From assembly GCA_002367695.1 (NCBI GenBank), contig DFDK01000045.1, positions 1 to 6,526 on the forward strand: 6,526 bases of DNA, read 5' to 3'. The position numbers and the translations under genes were made by a program. Source of the DNA: Acidimicrobium sp. UBA3029 (GTDB lineage: Bacteria; Actinomycetota; Acidimicrobiia; Acidimicrobiales; Ilumatobacteraceae). The notes below the pieces were generated by a model. The model worked only from the letters and a program-made list of their open reading frames with translations. It did no database searches and was not told the origin of the DNA. Below, piece after piece: positions 1-6,526 of this stretch. Position 1 is the stretch's first letter. Every line of letters starts with the position of its first letter.

Positions 1-746
1 GGTATTCGCCCATAAATATCAAATACTGCTCGCACAGCAATCGGATGAATGCCTCTCCCCGACAATCCGCCACCGCCATTTCCAAGTGCCGGTCGACCAG
101 TCGCTGTGTCGATGATCATTCCAAGAGATGTATTCACCAATGTCAATGCTTGTGCTCCCGCATTTATGCACGCTTCGGCAACATCTCCAATACGGTCGGT
201 ATTCGGTGACAATTTTGCCCACAGTGGCAATCCAGAAACTTGTGCAGCGTCAACAATCTGGGCTGCGAGATCTGCATCGTGAGCAAACATTGCATGTGGC
301 TTGTTGTCACCCACCACTGCTGCTTTTATGTTTGGGCAAGACAAATTGATCTCCAGTGCCGCGATCTTGTCTTTAACCGGCGCAAGCATGCGCGCCGCAT
401 CAACATAATCTTGCACGCCAAAGCCCCAGATACTGCACACAACAGTTGCACCAACGTCTACGAGTTGCGGCAAATCACGCGCGATCCATTGCTCGACTCC
501 GGGGCCTTGCAGTCCAACTGCGTTGAGCATCCCGCTCGCCGTCGGATGTAACCGAGGTTGTGGATTACCCGCCCATTCAAATGCTGCCAAAGATTTGACA
601 ACTACTGCACCGAGCTCACTCAATGGCATGTATGCATCAAGTTCTACACCAAGCCCACAGGTTCCCGAAGCGGTCATGACTGGGTTCTTGAGAGTCACCG
701 AACCAACATGCGTTGCCAAATGCGGTGACCTGGATCGCAACTTCAC
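1..746 (-). CDS. pyrD: Dihydroorotate dehydrogenase, class 1 (probably 1B), 3' end cut by window edge
   Basis: FMN flavoenzyme that oxidises dihydroorotate to orotate, the fourth step of UMP synthesis; class 1 enzymes are cytosolic. The frame gives 248 codons and runs off the left edge, so about 55-60 C-terminal residues of the usual ~300-310 are missing from view. Residues 19-29 read [11 protein letters not shown], the N-terminal FMN-barrel signature. NAVGLQGPG follows at 75-83. LEINLSCPN at 131-139 carries Cys137, which matches the class 1 catalytic base (class 2 enzymes use Ser). Further on are AKLSPN at 177-182, LVNTSLG at 203-209 and the phosphate-binding loop [10 protein letters not shown] at 223-232. 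No membrane-anchoring N-terminal helix of the class 2 type is present. The GTG start overlaps the carB stop as GTGA. A TTG at 719, giving a protein that opens [12 protein letters not shown], is an alternative start closer to the usual family length. Family assignment is firm; subclass 1B rather than 1A is inferred from overall resemblance. Confidence 0.95.
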   Translation of the reverse strand, partial: MKLRSRSPHLATHVGSVTLKNPVMTASGTCGLGVELDAYMPLSELGAVVVKSLAAFEWAGNPQPRLHPTASGMLNAVGLQGPGVEQWIARDLPQLVDVGATVVCSIWGFGVQDYVDAARMLAPVKDKIAALEINLSCPNIKAAVVGDNKPHAMFAHDADLAAQIVDAAQVSGLPLWAKLSPNTDRIGDVAEACINAGAQALTLVNTSLGMIIDTATGRPALGNGGGGLSGRGIHPIAVRAVFDIYGRI

Positions 747-3700
747 TGCTGGTGATACTCCTGTAACGATTTCACTTCAAGTGGATGCTCCTGTTGCTCA
801 AACAGACCTTGCATAGCCGCCAACGCCGCATTGATTGTGGTTACTGATGAAACCCTAAAGATGTTTGCGGCCTTGCGAATTGCTTCGCCGTCCGAACGAC
901 CGCCTCTACCCTGTGGAGTGTTGATCACAAATGCAATCTCACCACGTTTGATCAACTCAACCGCATCATCTGGTTGCGAACTCTTCATGTCTTTATTCGT
1001 ACGCGACGAGTGATCTGTTGAGGTTTCCGAAACTTTTCCAACAACACGATCAACGGGGTGACCAAAACGTTGCAAATAATCGGCAGTCCCAGCTGTCGCT
1101 GCAATGCCAAGACCCAATTCGCGCAGACGTTTGGCAACCACAAGTCCACTCGGCTTATCGCGGTCGTTAAGTGACAAGAACACCATGCCGCTTGTTGGCA
1201 ATTGCGTTCCTGCAGCAATCTCAGCTTTCACAAACGCCCGACCGAATGTGGAGTCAATTCCCATCACTTCACCAGTTGAACGCATCTCCGGCCCAAGTGC
1301 AGTGTCTACCTCTGGAAAGCGACTGAAAGGCAGCACCGCTTCTTTCACCGAAACATGTTTGCCACTGACTGGCTTCTTCAGCAGACCTTCGGATCGCAAT
1401 TGAGCCAAAGATGCGCCAAGCATCACCCTGCTTGCTACTTTCGCCAAGGGAACACCAGTCGCTTTTGCAACAAACGGCACTGTGCGACTTGCTCGAGGAT
1501 TCGCTTCAATCACATAAATCTGCGACCCGGCGACAGCAAATTGCACGTTGATTAATCCACGCACATCCAGCGCATTGGCAATCACTTTTGTATATGACTC
1601 GACCGCTTCAACGACCCATGCCTCGAGAGTTGGAGGAGGAATAACACATGCAGAGTCTCCAGAGTGAACTCCGGCTTCCTCCACGTGTTCCATCACAGCC
1701 CCGATCAGCACTTCGCCAGTCGAATCACGAATGGCATCAACGTCGATTTCGGTGGCGTCATCCAAAAATCGATCGATGAGTACTGGCCGCTCTGACGAAA
1801 GTCCGCCTTCTCTGCCGAGAGTTCCGGCAACAGTGAGTTCGTGCATTGCTCGCTCTAGGTGGGCTTCGTCGTGCACAATCTGCATCGCACGTCCGCCCAA
1901 CACATAGCTGGGTCGCACTAATACTGGATATCCAACTTTCAATGCAATCTTTTTCGCTTCATCAATCGTTAACGCGGTTCCACCAGGAGGCTGAGTGATT
2001 TTCAGTTGTTCACACAATGCACTCCACTTCTTGCGATCTTCGGCAATGTCGATCGACTGAGGCGATGTGCCAGCGATGAGTTCGACTGGAATGAGATTTG
2101 CCAACTTCAATGGCGTCTGACCGCCTAGGCCGACGATCACTCGAGGAGCGACACCACCAGCAAGTGTTTCTGCTTCAATCACATTCATTACATCTTCTTG
2201 TGTCAAAGGTTCGAAGTACAAGCGGTCCGAAGTGTCGTAGTCAGTTGACACTGTCTCGGGATTGCAATTGATCATGATTGTTTCAAAACCTGCATCGCGA
2301 AGAGCGAAGCTGGCATGCACACAGCAGTAGTCAAATTCAATCCCCTGACCGATGCGATTTGGTCCACTACCCAAAATGATCACTTTGGGCTTCGTTGAAT
2401 TATGTACTTCATTTTCATCTTCGTAAGTCGAGTAGTGGTAAGGGGTTTGCGCCGCAAATTCAGCACTGCATGTATCAACAGCCTTATACGTGGGAATCAC
2501 TCCTGCCCCAATGCGTGTTGCTCGCACGGTTGACTCTTCAACTTTCCAGAGATAGGCCAATTGAGCGTCAGAAAAACCGAGTCGTTTTGCGCGCCGCCAA
2601 GAACGTACTGTCATTTTGTCGATGCCACATGCATCCAATTCCGTCCGTTCATCAGTGATCATTGACATCTGATCGAGAAACCAATAATCGATGCGACACG
2701 CTTCATAAATTCGCTCGCGCGATATGCCTCGGCGAACACACTCTCCTACCTGAAAGATGCGCTCGGGCGTAGGGATAGCAATCTGCGCCAACATCTCATC
2801 GTCGGATTTTTCACGCATCAAGAGCTCTGGAGGATCACAATTTAATCCCGAGCGACCATTTTCCAGCGAGCGCAGTGCCTTCTGCAAACTTTCAGCAAAA
2901 GTTCTGCCAATCGACATTGCTTCTCCGACGCTTTGCATCTGTGTACCAAGCACTCCGGATGTACCAGGAAACTTCTCGAAAGCCCATCGTGGAATTTTGG
3001 TAACTACGTAATCAATCACTGGCTCGAAACTTGCCGGCGTCATCTTGGTGATGTCATTGGAGATCTCATCCAAGGTGTACCCAACTGCCAATTTGGCCGC
3101 AATCTTTGCGATTGGAAAGCCGGTTGCCTTAGATGCCAGCGCAGAAGAACGGGAAACCCGTGGGTTCATCTCGATCACAACTTGCTCGCCCGTCAGTGGG
3201 TTGACAGCAAATTGAACGTTGGAACCACCGGTCTCTACACCCACTCTGCGGATGCATGCAAAAGCTGCATCTCGCATCTTTTGATACTCGACGTCCGAAA
3301 GCGTCATCGCAGGCGCAACCGTGATCGAGTCGCCAGTATGGACTCCCATCGGATCAATGTTCTCAATCGAACAAATGATGACGCAGTTATCGGCACGATC
3401 GCGCATTACTTCAAGCTCGTACTCTTTCCAACCGGCAATTGAAGTTTCAATCAATACCTCGCCAATTGGACTGGCCGACAAACCATCCGCAACAATCTTT
3501 TTGAAGTCTTCTTCGTTATCGGCAATACCTGTGCCACGACCGCCCAAAATATATGCGGGTCGAATAATGGCGGGCAATCCAATTTCGTCACGCACAAGTA
3601 ATGCTTCTTCAATGTTGCGAGCCACACCACTCACCGGCACGTTCAGCCCAATCTCGATCATTGCAATCTTGAATTTTTCACGATCCTCTGCTGTTGCGAT

Positions 3701-4069
3701 TGCTTCAGCATTCGCACCAATAAGTTCAGGTGTACCGGGCACGCCAACCAGCCCACGAGCGTGCAGTGCCATCGCCAGGTTCAATGCAGTCTGACCACCG
3801 AGAGTTGGCAAAACCGCGTCTGGTTTTTCCCTTGCAATGATTGCGGCAATTACGTCAACAGTGAGTGGCTCAATATACGTTCGATCGGCAAAATCTGGGT
3901 CGGTCATGATCGTGGCCGGGTTTGAGTTGGCCAAAATGACTCGGTAACCCTCTTCTTTAAGCACTCGACATGCCTGCGTACCCGAGTAGTCGAACTCACA
4001 TGCTTGACCAATAACGATGGGGCCGGAGCCGATAATCAAAATTGATTTCAAATCACTACGGCGTGGCAT
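743..4069 (-). CDS. carB: Carbamoyl-phosphate synthetase large subunit
   Basis: Synthetase subunit of 1108 residues. It phosphorylates bicarbonate, accepts ammonia from CarA and phosphorylates carbamate to give carbamoyl phosphate. The two homologous halves are visible: [13 protein letters not shown] at 10-22 mirrors [13 protein letters not shown] at 563-575, [11 protein letters not shown] at 169-179 mirrors [11 protein letters not shown] at 718-728, and IEMNPRVSR at 299-307 mirrors IEANPRASR at 854-862. By position against E. coli CarB, ATP-grasp residues Arg130, Arg170, His244, Gln286, Glu300, Asn302 and Arg304 are kept in the first half, and Arg719, His802, Gln843, Glu855, Asn857 and Arg859 in the second. 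A middle oligomerisation region spans roughly 405-555. The C-terminal MGS-like allosteric domain (about 955-1108) keeps Lys972, Thr992, Thr995, Lys1012 and Asn1050, positions that hold nucleotide phosphate in E. coli. It also has an extra hydrophilic loop at about 1014-1036. The protein is slightly longer than E. coli CarB (1073). The ATG shares its A with the carA stop (TGATG). Confidence 0.99.
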   Translation of the reverse strand: MPRRSDLKSILIIGSGPIVIGQACEFDYSGTQACRVLKEEGYRVILANSNPATIMTDPDFADRTYIEPLTVDVIAAIIAREKPDAVLPTLGGQTALNLAMALHARGLVGVPGTPELIGANAEAIATAEDREKFKIAMIEIGLNVPVSGVARNIEEALLVRDEIGLPAIIRPAYILGGRGTGIADNEEDFKKIVADGLSASPIGEVLIETSIAGWKEYELEVMRDRADNCVIICSIENIDPMGVHTGDSITVAPAMTLSDVEYQKMRDAAFACIRRVGVETGGSNVQFAVNPLTGEQVVIEMNPRVSRSSALASKATGFPIAKIAAKLAVGYTLDEISNDITKMTPASFEPVIDYVVTKIPRWAFEKFPGTSGVLGTQMQSVGEAMSIGRTFAESLQKALRSLENGRSGLNCDPPELLMREKSDDEMLAQIAIPTPERIFQVGECVRRGISRERIYEACRIDYWFLDQMSMITDERTELDACGIDKMTVRSWRRAKRLGFSDAQLAYLWKVEESTVRATRIGAGVIPTYKAVDTCSAEFAAQTPYHYSTYEDENEVHNSTKPKVIILGSGPNRIGQGIEFDYCCVHASFALRDAGFETIMINCNPETVSTDYDTSDRLYFEPLTQEDVMNVIEAETLAGGVAPRVIVGLGGQTPLKLANLIPVELIAGTSPQSIDIAEDRKKWSALCEQLKITQPPGGTALTIDEAKKIALKVGYPVLVRPSYVLGGRAMQIVHDEAHLERAMHELTVAGTLGREGGLSSERPVLIDRFLDDATEIDVDAIRDSTGEVLIGAVMEHVEEAGVHSGDSACVIPPPTLEAWVVEAVESYTKVIANALDVRGLINVQFAVAGSQIYVIEANPRASRTVPFVAKATGVPLAKVASRVMLGASLAQLRSEGLLKKPVSGKHVSVKEAVLPFSRFPEVDTALGPEMRSTGEVMGIDSTFGRAFVKAEIAAGTQLPTSGMVFLSLNDRDKPSGLVVAKRLRELGLGIAATAGTADYLQRFGHPVDRVVGKVSETSTDHSSRTNKDMKSSQPDDAVELIKRGEIAFVINTPQGRGGRSDGEAIRKAANIFRVSSVTTINAALAAMQGLFEQQEHPLEVKSLQEYHQQ
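758..762 (-). promoter_or_regulatory. Possible ribosome binding site of pyrD
   Basis: Minus-strand AGGAG, eleven bases before the GTG at 746, inside the end of carB. The motif is good and the spacing is longer than ideal. It favours the GTG start that overlaps the carB stop over the TTG at 719, which has only a weak AGGT about nine bases upstream. Confidence 0.5.
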
Positions 4070-5151
4070 CAGCGTTGTCCCATCAGTTGCGCAAATTCAT
4101 TAAACAAATATCGACTGTCGTGTGGCCCCGGACCGGCTTCAGGGTGATACTGCACGCTGAATGCACGAACATCGCGCACGCGCATACCCTCGTTGGTTTG
4201 ATCATTGAGATTGGTGTGAGTGATGTCGGCGACGTCACTGAGCGATGCAGGTTCTACACAGAAGTTGTGATTTTGGCTAGTAATTTCGATTGAACCTGTG
4301 CGCAAGTTACGCACAGGATGATTCGCTCCATGATGACCAAATGGCAATTTAAAGGTTTTTCCACCGAGTGCGAGTGCCATGAGTTGATGTCCAAGACAGA
4401 TGCCAAACATCGGCACGCCTTGTTCGATGATGGTGCGAATCGCAGCAGGCGCGCCATCAACTGTTTCCGGATCACCAGGTCCGTTAGATAAAAATACACC
4501 GTCGGGTTGCAACGCCAATACTTGCTCGGCCGAGAAATGTGATGGCACAACATGAACCGTTGCTATTTCGCTCAGGCAACGAAGAATGGTGCTCTTAATT
4601 CCAAAATCGTACGCAACGACCTTCATATGCCCGCCACCAACGACGTACGGCTGAGTCGTTGTTACCTGTTTCACTAAATCAATACCAGATGTACCCAACT
4701 CGCTTTGAGCACGAGCCAACACACTTGCTTGACTCGCCTGACCAAAAGCGCCAGGCATGGCACCTGTGTCGCGAAGGATGCGAGTAAGCCTTCGGGTATC
4801 AATGCCCGCGATACCACTCACATTCATTCCACGTAGATATGCATCAAGGTCATTGTTGGCTCGCCAGTTACTACGTCGCTGCGACATCTCGCGCACTATG
4901 ACACCGCGAGCAAACACGTGTGACGACTCATTGTCGAGCGGTGTGGTTCCGTAGTTGCCAATGTGCGGTGTTGTAAATGTAATAATCTGACCGGCATACG
5001 AAGGGTCAGAAATCACTTCTTGATAACCCGTTAGAGCAGTGTGAAAGACCACTTCGCCACTTGCGATGCCGCCGACGGGGTCGGCACCAATTGCCTCACC
5101 TTCGAAGACGCTGCCATCTCTCAGCACTAATACAGATTCGCGAATTGTCAT
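4069..5151 (-). CDS. carA: Carbamoyl-phosphate synthetase small subunit (glutamine amidotransferase)
   Basis: Glutaminase subunit of 360 residues. It hydrolyses glutamine and channels ammonia to CarB. The N-terminal CPSase small-chain domain (about 1-140) shows [20 protein letters not shown] at 35-54, HIGNYG at 63-68 and [12 protein letters not shown] at 113-124. The C-terminal class I amidotransferase domain (about 175-360) has LSNGPGDPE at 221-229, the nucleophile elbow GICLGHQ at 250-256 with Cys252, GANHPV at 275-280, and QYHPEA at 334-339 supplying His336 and Glu338, so the catalytic triad is intact. The chosen ATG gives [20 protein letters not shown], the normal beginning for the family. 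It overlaps the pyrC stop as ATGA and has GGGGAAG seven bases upstream. The same frame stays open to an ATG at 5283, but those 44 extra codons lie inside pyrC and look unlike CarA, so I reject that start. Length is close to the usual 360-380. Confidence 0.98.
   Translation of the reverse strand: MTIRESVLVLRDGSVFEGEAIGADPVGGIASGEVVFHTALTGYQEVISDPSYAGQIITFTTPHIGNYGTTPLDNESSHVFARGVIVREMSQRRSNWRANNDLDAYLRGMNVSGIAGIDTRRLTRILRDTGAMPGAFGQASQASVLARAQSELGTSGIDLVKQVTTTQPYVVGGGHMKVVAYDFGIKSTILRCLSEIATVHVVPSHFSAEQVLALQPDGVFLSNGPGDPETVDGAPAAIRTIIEQGVPMFGICLGHQLMALALGGKTFKLPFGHHGANHPVRNLRTGSIEITSQNHNFCVEPASLSDVADITHTNLNDQTNEGMRVRDVRAFSVQYHPEAGPGPHDSRYLFNEFAQLMGQR
4078..4081 (-). promoter_or_regulatory. Weak ribosome binding site of carB
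   Basis: Minus-strand GGGA, eight bases before the carB ATG, within the last codons of carA. The match is short. Together with the TGATG stop-start overlap, it suggests that carB depends mainly on ribosomes finishing carA. That would help keep the two subunits equimolar. Confidence 0.4.
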
Positions 5152-6422
5152 TTCTGTGCTTCCCCATCTTGAACAGTGATTTTTCCGCGATACATCGTGC
5201 TGCGCACCATACCTCGTAATTGTCTCCCGACGAAGGGAGTATTTTTGCTCTTGCTTGCCAACTTGGCAGGGTTCACTTGCCACATCGCATTCAAGTCAAC
5301 GACACACAGATTGGCGGTGTCGCCTACTTCAATATTGCAACCATGATTATCGGTGATTTGGGCAATTCGCGCTGGGTTTCGTGACATCACTGCAGCGATT
5401 TGCACAGGGTCAAGATCTACTGCCGACAACACAACGCCGAGGGCAGTTTCTAAACCGATCATGCCCGGTGGAGCCTGATCGAGTGAGAGCTCTTTGTCTC
5501 TTCTGGCATGGGGAGCATGATCGGTAGCCACAGCGTCGATGGTTCCATCCAATAGACCTGCTTTGAGGGCTTGAATGTCAGTCATGCTACGAAGTGGTGG
5601 ATTGACTTTGTAAATGGGATCAAATGTCGTCAGTAACTCCTGCGTCAACGACAGATGATGCGGAGTCACTTCGGCCGTTACGTTGAGTCCCTCGCTTTTG
5701 GCGGCACGCACCAATTCGACCGACCGCGCAGTAGACAAATGCAGAAAATGTACTGATGCGCCAGTGACCCGAGACATCTCGATATCTCGGTGCACCATCA
5801 TCTCCTCTGCAATTGCAGGCCAACCCGGCACACCCATGTCAGAAGAGCACCCACACTCATTCATGACTGCACCTTGAGTGAGTGCAGACACCTCACAGTG
5901 TTGTGCCATCGTTACTCCTAGAGTTTTTGCGTACTGCATAGCTCGACCCATGAGCACTGGGTCTTGCACTCCAGAACCATCGTCGGTAAAAATACGCACA
6001 CCTGCCGCGCAGAGTTCGGCCAAAGGAGCCAATGATTCGCCCTGACGTCCCATCGTGATGCAGCCACTCGGAAACACATCGAGCAAACCTGCCTTGCGTG
6101 CTTGCTCTCGTACAAACTCAATCACTGTGACCGAATCGTGTGCGGGGTTTGTATTGGGCATGGCAATAAGCGCCGTATAACCACCCTTTGCGCCCGCGCG
6201 ACTTGCGGTTTCGATCGTTTCGGTATCTTCGCGACCTGGTTCGCGTAAATGTGCATGCAAATCGACAAAGCCAGGAAATATGTGGCAACCTGTTGCATCG
6301 AGAGAGACATCACCTTTGAGGTTGTTGCCGACCTTTGCGATGATGTCATTGTCAATGAGCACATCGACTTTTTTGACACCACTCACCCCCACGACACTTC
6401 CGCCCTTGATCACAATCGTCAT
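5148..6422 (-). CDS. pyrC: Dihydroorotase, type I
   Basis: Zinc amidohydrolase of 424 residues that interconverts carbamoyl-aspartate and dihydroorotate, the third step of UMP synthesis. The metal site is complete: DLHAHLREPG at 54-63 gives His56 and His58, FTDDGSGVQ at 145-153 gives Asp148, AQHCE at 173-177 gives His175, HFLHLS at 225-230 gives His228, and ATDHAPH at 299-305 gives Asp301. The HxHLREPG motif, the length of about 425 and an aspartate (instead of a carboxylated lysine) at the 148 position match the type I enzymes of Gram-positive bacteria and Aquifex. They do not fit the shorter E. coli type II. PNTNP at 89-93 and KVNPPLR at 272-278 are the substrate-side motifs. The family also includes allantoinase and hydantoinase, but operon context and motifs point to dihydroorotase. 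The start is fixed by GGAGGAG five bases upstream; ATGA overlaps the pyrB stop, and its own stop overlaps carA. Confidence 0.98.
   Translation of the reverse strand: MTIVIKGGSVVGVSGVKKVDVLIDNDIIAKVGNNLKGDVSLDATGCHIFPGFVDLHAHLREPGREDTETIETASRAGAKGGYTALIAMPNTNPAHDSVTVIEFVREQARKAGLLDVFPSGCITMGRQGESLAPLAELCAAGVRIFTDDGSGVQDPVLMGRAMQYAKTLGVTMAQHCEVSALTQGAVMNECGCSSDMGVPGWPAIAEEMMVHRDIEMSRVTGASVHFLHLSTARSVELVRAAKSEGLNVTAEVTPHHLSLTQELLTTFDPIYKVNPPLRSMTDIQALKAGLLDGTIDAVATDHAPHARRDKELSLDQAPPGMIGLETALGVVLSAVDLDPVQIAAVMSRNPARIAQITDNHGCNIEVGDTANLCVVDLNAMWQVNPAKLASKSKNTPFVGRQLRGMVRSTMYRGKITVQDGEAQK
5159..5165 (-). promoter_or_regulatory. Ribosome binding site of carA
   Basis: Minus-strand GGGGAAG, seven bases before the ATG at 5151, inside the end of pyrC. 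It is an imperfect but purine-rich match to the anti-Shine-Dalgarno. It supports the internal ATG over the far upstream one at 5283. Confidence 0.65.
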
Positions 6423-6526
6423 GACAACTCCTCCGCTGAAAGTAAATCAAACAACACAGCCATACGCACCGAAACGCCATTTGTTACTTGTCTGTGAATG
6501 AGCGAATTTGGTATATCACTTGGGTC
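6419..6526 (-). CDS. pyrB: Aspartate carbamoyltransferase catalytic chain, C-terminal 35 residues only
   Basis: Only the last 35 codons and the stop are in the window; the gene continues past the right edge. The frame is open from the first base and reads IHRQVTNGVSVRMAVLFDLL before the tail SAEELS. The QV-NGV-VRMAVL pattern is the conserved final helix of aspartate carbamoyltransferases. PyrB condenses carbamoyl phosphate with aspartate, the first committed step of the pathway, directly before the PyrC reaction. The stop overlaps the pyrC start as ATGA, and the strong pyrC ribosome binding site is embedded in the AEEL codons. The catalytic carbamoyl-phosphate loop lies outside the window, so identity rests on the C-terminal signature and the position upstream of pyrC. 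Confidence 0.93.
   Translation of the reverse strand, partial: DPSDIPNSLIHRQVTNGVSVRMAVLFDLLSAEELS
6428..6434 (-). promoter_or_regulatory. Ribosome binding site of pyrC
   Basis: On the minus strand the sequence is GGAGGAG, followed by TTGTC and the ATG, a spacing of five bases. It is the strongest Shine-Dalgarno match among the starts in the window and lies within the last codons of pyrB. It settles the pyrC start and suggests pyrC can recruit ribosomes in addition to those arriving from pyrB. Confidence 0.85.

Noticed and set aside
1..746. pyrD as a truncated pseudogene
   Set aside because: The frame is open to the very edge of the window, so the missing C-terminus is an artefact of where the window ends.
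240..816. Plus-strand frames of about 100 codons opposite pyrD and the end of carB
   Set aside because: The minus-strand PyrD reading is unambiguous across this stretch; the plus-strand products are compositionally odd and have no ribosome binding site that I could see.
985..1218. Minus-strand frame of 77 codons in the carB C-terminal region, considered as a nested gene or frameshift
   Set aside because: CarB reads through in its own frame with conserved motifs on both sides, so no frameshift is needed, and the alternative product has no recognisable features.
2933..3794. Two long overlapping plus-strand frames (169 and 157 codons) antisense to carB
   Set aside because: They lie opposite highly conserved CarB ATP-grasp sequence, show no recognisable protein signature and overlap each other. 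They are best explained as open frames opposite a strongly constrained gene.
743..4069. Internal repeat within carB (first half resembles second half)
   Set aside because: This is the ancient duplication present in all CarB proteins and is visible at protein level only, not a recent DNA repeat.
5152..5283. 44-codon N-terminal extension of carA from an ATG at 5283
   Set aside because: It lies wholly inside the end of pyrC in another frame, has no resemblance to CarA, and the internal ATG at 5151 gives the family-standard N-terminus with a ribosome binding site and an ATGA overlap.

Overview
The window is one uninterrupted stretch of a de novo pyrimidine (UMP) biosynthesis operon. All genes are on the minus strand, so in transcription order they run from the right edge to the left: the 3' end of pyrB (aspartate carbamoyltransferase), complete pyrC (dihydroorotase), complete carA and carB (the two subunits of carbamoyl-phosphate synthetase), and the first roughly 80% of pyrD (dihydroorotate dehydrogenase). 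Coding sequence covers essentially every base. There is no intergenic spacer, RNA gene, mobile element, CRISPR array, promoter or terminator that I can support.

How the genes work together: CarA/CarB make carbamoyl phosphate from glutamine, bicarbonate and 2 ATP. PyrB joins it to aspartate, PyrC cyclises carbamoyl-aspartate to dihydroorotate, and PyrD oxidises that to orotate. All four junctions are overlaps: ATGA at pyrB/pyrC and pyrC/carA, TGATG at carA/carB, and GTGA at carB/pyrD. This implies one polycistronic message with translational coupling. Shine-Dalgarno sequences lie inside the upstream genes. The promoter and any PyrR or attenuator control must lie upstream of pyrB, outside the window.

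Organism: the order pyrB-pyrC-carA-carB-pyrD and the style of the proteins (CarB beginning [10 protein letters not shown], PyrD with a glycine-rich [10 protein letters not shown] loop) suggest an actinobacterium. Base composition is only about half G+C by counting a sample line, well below the high-GC actinomycetes. A planktonic actinobacterial lineage such as Acidimicrobiia fits, but this is inference from memory of the families and I hold it loosely.

I found no new kind of system here. The points most worth a second look are a short hydrophilic insertion in the allosteric domain of CarB, a class 1 PyrD whose usual partner gene pyrK is not between carB and pyrD, the start-codon choice for pyrD, and the complete absence of spacers.
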